Source: Helicoverpa zea (taxonomy: Eukaryota; Arthropoda; Insecta; Lepidoptera; Noctuidae). Taken from it: a stretch of 64,000 nucleotides of DNA. The notes beneath the pieces are model-generated. The model was not told the DNA's origin and did no database searches. It saw only the letters and a list, made by a program, of their open reading frames with translations. The translations under genes were made by a program, and so were the position numbers. The stretch is from contig NC_061452.1 in NCBI RefSeq assembly GCF_022581195.2, positions 4,967,501 through 5,031,500 of the forward strand. The letters run 5' to 3'. Shown in pieces: positions 42,801-53,400 of this stretch (the stretch's first letter is position 1; the number at the start of each line of letters is the position of its first letter).

Positions 42801-45800
42801 CTACAGCGGCTGGGATGAGAGGTGCGAACTCACAGGCGCTCCATCGTCTCCTTCTCGAGCATGAGTGCTTCGCAGAAGGAGGCGACGCCTTCCGATTCCC
42901 TCTTGCTCCGAACCATGGCTTGAACCAGGGTCGGGCGCGAGAGGTCGCCGCTGCCTATTGGCTCGACGACGACCCGGTGGTACCCTTCTCAGGCAGTGCA
43001 CAACTAGACTGTGTGCTCCACCGTGTCCTCAGAGCTGTCCGCATAGTAGTTAAGTAAAAGTCCTTGCTCAATAAGGTCATAGAGAAGGTAAAATAAGCAT
43101 AAGCTACATTTTTACCTAAAAGGAGCTGACAGCTATTAGGAAATTCAAAATCACCGAATGAATCAAATTTGTTTAGATAATATAAGTTAAGATGAGAATG
43201 AAGATTTGTATCTAACCTAGAGATAGTTAAGGAGCCACATAAGTTTACTTTCCTAAAAAACAGCAACTTTAACACTCTTACAATATGTAATGTATGCATT
43301 ATTACATTATGTTCAGGCTACATAATGAAGATTTGACGTTAAATGAACAAATTGCTATATATTATCACAAAAAGGTAAAAACCGGTAAATTACCGGTTAC
43401 ATATTATTTTTACCGGTAAATTAAAAATCGCGAAAATGGGCGGTTTTACCGGTAAAACCGAAACCGGTAAACCGGTATTGCATGCCCTAATGCCTTCATC
43501 ATAATTGGACACCCTTCGTCGGTTCTGTTTAAAACGAGCCAGAAGAGATACTACGATTTCTCTGAAATGCTTCGTATACATGAACAATATAATGTTTGGC
43601 AGAACCAAGCATATTCACAATAGTAGTTATTCAAGCGCTAGACATACGTTCCCTTTATTCTGTCTTATTACGGGTCGAACTATCACCTCTGCCTGTACAC
43701 TCTTAACGTCCTTAAGAGGATTTACGAAAATGGGTCATATCTCTGGGCTCTATGGTATTAAATTATACAATCGTTAACGGGCAGACAGTTTACTGCCGTA
43801 CAAGGTAAAATACTCTACATGGGTTGCATAAAAGAATATTTTAATGGTAAGAATAAATATCAGGTTTCAGTAATGAAGGGGTTAACAGGTGTGGCATTCC
43901 CGAAATTTATTGATCAATTAAATAGACAGCTGTTCAAAACAGGCAGACCAAGTAATTAAAACGTCAGTCACATCTGTAATTATAGAGCTGGTGGTAAATC
44001 CCAAAATATTGACTATGGGTAAAGATAACACAAAGCGTAGGTTTCCATCACAATGACGGTAACAGTGACTCAGCTGCATTGTAACTTCACGTAATGTTAC
44101 TCCTGCGTCTTTATGCGTCACAAACGGATGTTCTTCTCAGAATATTCCTTACATCGAAAAAATTACTGCTGTTCACTCAGTACCGCATCAGATGATAAAA
44201 ACCTGAGTGAAATCTAAAAACAACTCCTTCAACTCCAGTGTAGGTCAAAGTACTCGTTAGGCTCATCAGCTGCAAAAAGAGACGTCAGTAGTAATTTCAA
44301 CTGGATTTCGACTACAAGCAGCGAAAGCGGTCGACCTTGTATATTTAACGAGCTTTTGGGACCGAATGGTAAGAGATTCGCCGAAGAAACATAAATTCTG
44401 CTTTGCTTTGCGAAATTCAAAATTGGGTAGAGGCATTTGGAGAATACTCTTTGGATAATAAGATACTAAATTATGATTTTTGAATAAATCATTACTCTTT
44501 AAATAATTATGTTCAACTCGATTCCGGGTTTACTACATTTTAATCGTGCCACCAACCGCAGGCTAAAGCTTCCGAAAGCTCGGTCGCCCTATGAATACTA
44601 ATACAAGTAGGTGTCTGCTAACGATTAAACTATGTTTGCTTAGCATTTAAGTCGGATTTTCCGGTTGAATATAAAATATTACATGCTGTACAAAGTGAAA
44701 AATAATACTTATTGGTCATGTCTTTATGAACAGCTTGGAAGCTTAGAATTCACTCGTGCTTACCAAGGTTCTCACATAAAATAAAAAACCGGCCAAGTGC
44801 GAGTCGGACTCGCGCACCGAGGGTTCCGTACAAATGCTGTATAGATAAAAAGTGAGTTTCGCGCCAACCGTTCAGTTTAGAACAATCATAGTTATGGTAA
44901 TTTCGTGAGAGTCAAAATAGTTAATATTTTTTATTTTATAATATAACTAAAATAGTAGGCCAGTACCTTGTAAAAGTTATTTTATTGAAGTTATTTATAT
45001 ACAACATTTTATAGTCATCATTCAGAAATCTGATTGAAAATAACTAATTAACTTAAAGGTCATGGGGCATATCTGACCCGCTTGGTAAAAAGTGGCGGAC
45101 ATGAATCAAAGTAGTTTTAAATCGTGGAGAATGGTATGACGTTTCTTTGAATATAAATATTTTATTAAAATTCCATGGAGACGAATGTCTAGGATCGTTT
45201 GAAAAATATAAAAGACAAGCAGTTTCAGAGGATTGTACAGGTTGCAATGCTAGTTTTTATTGTTAAAGACATTTCATAAAGAAGGAAGGTGCCAATCCGG
45301 ATGACCAGGATCTGATGAGGATCTGGAAACCCTGAGAATTCGAGGGCAACTCTTGAATATTGTAGGCACGCATCGAGTCATAACCAGACATGTGAGTGTA
45401 TTTTTGAGGGTACTGGTAAACAGGTTTGGACAACATGGTTTGGAGCTGATTTGATTATGGAGACTACAGAGAGTCAAGGGAACTCCCGAACGATATGTTG
45501 CAACTACCACGTGTTTGGGCTTATTTTATTCGTATTGGCGAAGACTTTCCACAAAGATAGGTTTGACTGCCATTGTGGGATCGACAGCTAATATCAGATA
45601 TAGTTATGGGAACTCCTTTACAATTTATAACGTAACCTTGTGTTGGAGCTTATTTTATTTTAGGTGATGAGAATTCACTACTAACTTGGGTTAAAGCAGC
45701 CATTGCAGGAATGGGATCTTTTATTTTTGAGGGATTAATCACCTAAAGAGCCCCAGTTTCAGGTTTTTTTCGAAACCGCCTGACGACTTGTAGCTGTCGA

Positions 45801-47432
45801 ATTGTAACAACGACTTCTAGAGAGTAGGATTCGGGGCTGTTGGCTTTACGTTTCTAGAGCCTTGACAAAAGTGTAATTCTGTCCCTTTCTTTGTTTTATA
45901 AAGTCGGCATTATTTTATTTTGTAGCATTTTACAAACAAATCCAACTTCAAACATATAAAAAAGCAACAAGAAAACAAAAGCAAGAAAGAAATTAAAAAG
46001 ATGTTAGGTGCATCGGTCTAGAAGTCGGTGTCTAGAGGATGCATCTATATTTATTTAACCACCGAGATCTAGACCGATGCATATAAACAGTTTTCTTGTT
46101 GTTTTAGAAGTTGTTTTTTTTTTTTTTAAAGTTTTTATTTTTAACTTTTGTGAAAAGTTCTTGTCAATACGAATAATGTAAGCCCAAACACGACGTAACT
46201 AAAACATACCGAGTTCTCTCGACTTTCTCACGTCTCCATCATCAGATAAGCTCTAAACCTTCACTGTTTGATAGTATCACCAGACATACATCTGAGAATC
46301 TAGTTTTAATCCTATGCATGCCTACAATTTCTGATAGTTGCCCTCGATTTCTCAGGATTTCCATCATCAGATCCTGACCTGATGACAATGGAAATAAACG
46401 GCGAGTATACTCTTTCACTACAAAGAAATGATTTCTCAAATCCGTCAAACTTGGTCGTTTAAATTCCCCATTGAAATGAGGAAAATATTTGATGTTTACA
46501 CCTGATTTTCTCTAGATTCCCATGGTTCACATTGATGCGACTAATGCCATAGTAAATCAGAGCCTTTATCATTATACTGTGCTATATTTCGTTCGTATCC
46601 GCCGTGGGTATGGTTTTCATACTAAGGTGCCCAATGACCTTTGAATGATTTAAAATTTTTCACAGTTTAGAGGCCATTATATTTAAGAAGTGTTTGATAT
46701 GAATTTCACTTTTTATTCAAAACTTTAATATCTCTACGCGTTCATGTGAAAAAGGGTAGGTAGTAAGTTTATAATTATTAAAAAAATATTTTATGTCATG
46801 TAAGCAAAAATAATATTTTAATATTTTATGTAACTTCAAATTTATCATTTTCGCAATTTTTCCTTTATCTGTACTATATAACGTTGCTTCGTGCCGAATT
46901 TTAAGATTCTGAGTTCACGGGAAGTACCTTGTAGGTTTTGATTCCCTAGCGTGTGACGGAAATTCGTCTAAGGTGTCGGTAAAACTGCTGTATCTTTTGA
47001 TCGCGTTAACTTAGAAGTTTGATTTTTTCATTGCTTAAAGGGACAATAGACCTAGGTATTTGGTATAAATTTCAATTTGGTACCTTTATTCGTTCGTGAG
47101 AAATAAGGTAGTAAGTTTCATTTTATTAAAATATTTTTATTATATTATATAACAAAAAAAATGAGATTTTCGCAATTTTTCCTATATTTGCATTTTATAA
47201 CAATGCTTCATGCCAAATTTCAAGATTCTGAGTTTACGGGAAGTACCCTGTAGGTTTTGATTCCTTTGCGAGTGTCGAGAATTTGTTGAAAATATCGACA
47301 TAATCGGTTGTATCTTTTGATTGGCTTGGCTTAGAAGCTTGATATTTTCACAGCCTAAAGGGACAATAGACCCGAGTATTTCATGTGAATTTCAGCTTGA
47401 TAAGTCCACGCGTTCTTAAGATAAAGGGTCTT

Positions 47433-47479
<47 letters not shown>

Positions 47480-50400
47480 GGACAACAAAGTGATCCTATA
47501 AGGGTTCCGTTTTTTCCTTTCGAGGTACGGAACCCTAAAAATCCTAGTGGGAAGCGAGAATTTACTATCTGCTTTTGGTCTGATTTACAAGGAGGATATA
47601 TAGTCTAACACAGGTTTGTTTATTATGAAAACATTGTTAGGAAGTCAAAAACACTTATCGCATCAACTATGTATTAGGATCCTGTTTACGCTATCGAATA
47701 ACCAAACAAGAACAGTGATCTTGAAACGCGTTCGTCTATCCAGGGATGTTGTTTGTAAACACATGTTCGAATCAAATTAACACATTAACACGTTGGGTGC
47801 CACTTACGATCGACTACGTAGGGTGAACCCATTTAAAAGTGACTGAGTTAAAAAAGTCCGATGACGTTTTCATTGTTGCGAAGCTAGCAGAACTTTACAT
47901 CGAGGTAACCTAAACAATGGATAACTTTATTTTGTTAATATTTATTGTTAAACTTATTCAAATATACAGCAAAAGTTTCGCTGCCAACGGCGGCAGGTGT
48001 AAGCTTAACTTTGGCACTGGCACCCGTTTTATCTGAACATTGCATTGTAAGTCATGCGAACTTGTGAAATATTAAAGCATCATTGACTGAATCTATATTT
48101 GACTGCATACCAATAAAACTATTACTGTCAAATACTAAGATAAAGTTGGATATGCATTACGTTGATACAGCGTAGCGAAGCTTACTCATATTTGCTCGAT
48201 TGTGATTTTCATACTAATTATCTACAACCTGTTATACACTCATGCAAGGATTTTATTCTTAACCAGACAAAATTTTGCTCTTCTCTGTCCGTGTGACTCA
48301 TTATGAATTGTACCATATTTTACTTCTAAGAATCTAATTTATCTGATTCATGTAATACATATCTACATGTAATTATGTGCTACGGAATACATGCGGTAGT
48401 TAATCCTTAATGGAAAAAATGAAAACGCAACTAAAACCTTAGATCTCATACCTACTATCAGTTTTTTCAAATTATGTGATTCGTTATAAAAATCTAAATA
48501 AGAAATCAATTTACATTAAATATTGATTACTGTAATCGATCATAAACACAGTTTGAGTGTAATACCACACCCACACTCATTTAAAGAGAAAGTTCATTAC
48601 AAAATGTTCCACAAGTACCAACACGGCGAGTAAGCAAGCAGGTACTTTCGCTTTATCACATCTGATCAAGGAACAACACACACATGTTATTATACTGTTC
48701 GATAGCCACGACTATTTGCCTTTTTAGAACAATTGAATGCCCTCGCCACTGCGCATTAACTTTATTTTAATAATGAAACAACTAAAGTTGATTAACTGAT
48801 TGTGTCGACGAACATTATTTGAGAAGTTGTATGTATTTTTGTCAAGTGATGCAACCTGGTTTATTGTTATTTATTTATGTAGAAAAACGTACCCTACAGT
48901 ATATATACGACTAGTACACGAAAAAAAAAGAGTTGTAAAGTTGCTTACTAATGTTTACGATGCACATAAGTAGCCTTAGTGTCTTCAAGTCATATAAAAT
49001 TTCTCCTAAGACAACATCTCAAATTCTGCAGGCCAACTTCCGATTACTTTTCTTCAAAGCGAACAAATTGCACAGAAGTTTTATCATCTCCCTAGCTTTT
49101 GTCTTTAAATTGCCTTGTTAGAACAAAAGATTAACGCCTTTTATGTCTTAAACAATAACGTACTGCAATAGGTTTTCCCTGATTTGTTTTGCTTGATGTA
49201 TTTCTTAAACATTTATAATTTCCATGTCGACCAATGCGTATAGAAAATTATTTTGTTTATCGCTTTCTGTTCCTTAATGGGGCGTTTACGGACTCTTCGT
49301 ATTGTGTTGTATTGAATAGGTGCTTATTGTGACCAGCGTGAGGTAAACGACCGTCCTCTTCCACGTGATATAATGGTGTTCGTCTTCTGTACATTTATTT
49401 AGTACTTTATTGTATTTTGATGAATTCTTAGCCACACCCACGTCGACATTTCAAGAAATATCTTCTATATTGTTCCAAGTTAAAACTATGCTAAAACAGT
49501 TAAGAAATAGGCAACCAAAGCAGGCAGCTGAAGCACCCCAGAAAGTACCCTACTAAGTAGCTTTGTCACATATGTGTACCTACATTCAACAAACAAATCT
49601 ATACTAGGAGGGTTGCAAGTACCTTTTCATAGAAACTTTAAAGTATAGTAACCTGCCGTGCTCAAGTGCCTGTAACTCTATCGCAGAGGGCCTGAAGGGG
49701 ACGAGTCTAATGCATGCTGTTCTACCGGCATGCATAATCATGTCTGCATTGCTGTGGATTAAACTACGCCATTAAGTATTGCTGCAGAACTGCTACCTTG
49801 GGTCTCATATCTTTATGAAGAAAATGTTCTTTGTAAACAGTTATTACCGTGTAATAAGAGTGAGAAAACCATTTATGGCTTAAGCAAGTTATTTTATGGG
49901 ATCCTAAGGATTAGGTAAGAGGCATGGTAGATTTTTACCATAGAAAAGTATGACAAACCAACAATAAATCATGATCAAATCTGTGGTGCTGTTTAATTTT
50001 TTTTTTATAGACACGCTATAAACACCATGGGTGAGTCATTTTATATTTTTATCGTCCCCCGCATCTAAGGTGCTTACTTAGCCGAAGTCTTCGCTATGCA
50101 GCGCAGCGCGAGATAGTGGCATTGATGATGACTCATTGGCTGTTGACCTTTTAAGGCCTATTCATACACCGCACTTATAACAACGAAACCGATAGCATAC
50201 CGGCAAATGGGTTAACATTATTCATGCTCATCTCGAGTTTTGTTATTTATTTTACTATCACATTAGTTAATTACTTAGTTAAGAATTAAAAAGGAAAATT
50301 TCCAGACCGAAACGCCTTTATGAAGAATCCGAAAGATGTTATCAAAAAATAGAAAGATACTAAATAGTGGCTTTCTTTTAGGTACATTTACACAGAGATT

Positions 50401-53400
50401 TTATTATGAGATTAATACTAAGACCTGCGAATTATTTCAGTACCTGTCGTATAGTACTATCGTACATGTAAGTCCTTTTCCATTGTCGGTTATTTCTTTC
50501 TCGGAACTCGGCGACTATCCGACAGTGATTAAGTACTGATTCGTTTATTCAATGTGTATCCAGCTCGTGCTGGCTTTAAGCCAAATGTTTTAAACGCACG
50601 CAGTTAAACGATACGATGCTGAAATTACATAAGTTATCCACTCGTTACTTTGAGGCTATGGTTTTTCCTTTTTAATATTTGGATATTCTTAAAAATTGAA
50701 GAGATGCCTAGCGAGCTTTTGTAAAAACAATTTAGTTTCACCATCTAATAGATTTGTGTTTATTTTCTACCGCAGTGGGACATACATACTCATTTCTCAA
50801 TCGCCTAAGTACGTTAAAGCGTCCCTGTCGTCAAAATGTCATCAGCATTCACTGAGCGTCAGACATAACACTTCTCAGCAGTAGATAATTCACTTTTGTC
50901 GTGTTTGTGGGCTATGCCGCAATTTATCCCACTGCACGGTATTAAGCCTTCATTAGATGACATGCATACGAAATTGCAGAAGCATTTGAATTGATATGCA
51001 CATGAACGCTTTCAATATACGGTATTATTTAATTCCTTGTCATAATCCTAAGCGTACGACAGCTAAATTACGGATATTTTCGTCAGTCTTAATTTCACTG
51101 TTCATCTTTCAGTTTAAAGTTGCATACACGATTTATCGTTCAGATTTCAGTATTTTAGACAAAATTCCCTTCAATAAACCCGAATTTTATGATAAGCACT
51201 CCGCCCAGACGCACACGTCCCATACATGATCATAAATGGTTATTTTTGAATTGATAATTTCCATAAGAACGCCTAGCGACCCAGTGACCTACGTGGAGCT
51301 AGGTACTACCTTTCTATCGCAGTTTGTTTTACTTGTTAGAGGAAACGTGTTCCGATATAACGACCACTGGTCTGCAGTCGGCTCACGCAGGAAATTGGAA
51401 ACCGCCGCTTGTATTTAGTTTGATAACAGAAAATAACTTGAATCTAGTTGCAATTTTGCACTTCTATCGTACGTAGGTACCTATAAGGATATTGGGTTGG
51501 CTGCGGTTTATTATACGTTATGTAAGATAGTTGACTGAATTCATGGTTTGCCTAGTTGGTGCAAGCACTACTGTGGACTTGTTCCTTCCTTGGCTCTGTT
51601 GTTCAGTCTTGCTGGTGATTTCAGAAGCTATCCATTCATCCTGGTTTTAACAGAAGCTACAAGAAGTTCAGGTTTATCTCACAGACAAATTTTAATTATC
51701 CTAATTTAACTTTTGATTTAACAATACCAAAAGCTTATTAGATGCCTATATCATAACAATAAAATGAAATAAAAGTACTTCCGCAACAAGAAACTTGTTT
51801 GTCGATCAGTCGAACCAACCGGTCAAGGTTTCCTTTTGCAATGTACCTAGTCGGAGAGATATCAATGTCGAACTTTCTCTAAACTCGTAATCCCGGTTCT
51901 TGTGTTTATTATGCGGACTATGTTAATTCTTTGTTTCGACTAGTATTACGACTATAATAAAAGTTTTAGGGCGCACGATTTTCGCAAAGCGGATTCACCA
52001 ATTTGTTTATATTACAGTAAGTTTTAGAAAGGTAGAATAATGCCGCATGGTAAATAATGCTGCATAAGCTGAATATTTACTGAAAATTCGTGACCAGGAT
52101 TTTGTGTCAGTCCATTGCTTGAATGTACCTATCTTACTGTTATCACGTCTTGTTAACATTTATATCGAAATTGAGATATGGTGCGCCTTTTAGTGAAATG
52201 TCTAGCGTCTGAGGGGCAGAAAATCACTTCTGTGACTCGACATTTTAGCACAGCCTGAAATTACTGAGAGCCTTGACCCCGCTTTCTGGACAAGAACTTC
52301 TGACAGTTGACGAGCTATCAAGAGAATTCACGAGTTTTGTCATTGGGGAATAAAAGTAATGAACATAACAATAATACATAGTTTTTGTAACTAACCAAAC
52401 AATGACTAAGTATTTCCTAATGACATCGTTACTAGTGACATGGTCCCCACGGTTTTGAAAATAAAATCAAATTCGGTGTAATTTTCGGTGCTATCCATTA
52501 TGTACCTACGTATGTACGTAAGTCCTACGTTAGTTTGTAGTAATTTGTTTTGGCATCATTTTTCCAAAAGCTAATAAGGAATGGTTAGGTACTCGGTTAT
52601 ATCAAGAACCTAAATCATTATTACAGCAGGGACTTGTCTGGTAAACTTTTGTCTCGAAATAGCACCCTGGTCACTTACCAATTAGATGTAACCCACAATA
52701 TCATTTGTATATGAAATCTTGTGACAGAATAAGCACACAGAGGATCATTTTCACTATAGGAATTCCGCCGACTGATTTCGTTGAAGGGACTGGTAAGTTA
52801 CGAGCGTCGGACGTTCTCATTCATGAAGCTATTTTCGGCATGTTTTCAAATTAGCCCATAACACGTAATGCATTTTTGAACTCGAAACTAATTTTGGCAT
52901 CAAAATAAAAATGAAAGGTGATTGATTTATGAATGGTTGACTGTCGACGGGCGCCGGGATTAGAAAAGAATGCTAATTTTAAGATATTTTTTGGGAATAA
53001 ATCAGACTTAGTATACCGACGCGTTAAAAGTTCCTGTATACAAACCAACAAAAGGGGTCCGATTCGACAGTTAAAATGCAACAGATTCGTAGCGTAGGTA
53101 ACCCTGTATTTTGTTTTTGAAACGATATTATTATTTGCCGTGCTGCCATGCATGATAATTAGCCCATATCAAACAAAAGCAACGAATACTATAGCTATAG
53201 GTTTCTGCAACAGTATCGCATGACGATAGTCATTCGTAATCACATTGCAGTAATAATAAATACGTCGGCAAAATTCACAAACAGGGTGTGTATTTTTTTC
53301 CGTATACATGGGGGCGTTAGGCGTTCCCAAGGTCGAGGCGCGCCTACACTCCTGGTCTTATCATTTACTTTATTATTATAGTCCACAGCCATCGTAACAA

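Larger units (their letters stand above)
42005..43489. mobile_element. hAT-like DNA element with 8-bp target-site duplication, loaded with LINE fragments
   Basis: 1485 bp with termini TAGGGCATGCAAT and its complement. It is flanked by a perfect 8-bp repeat ATGCCTTC (41997-42004 and 43490-43497), the hallmark of hAT elements. Subterminal regions consist of many ACCGGTAAA words in both orientations. No transposase frame is present. The interior is instead filled by two LINE 3' fragments in opposite orientation (42221-42500 and 42560-43070). Confidence 0.85.
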
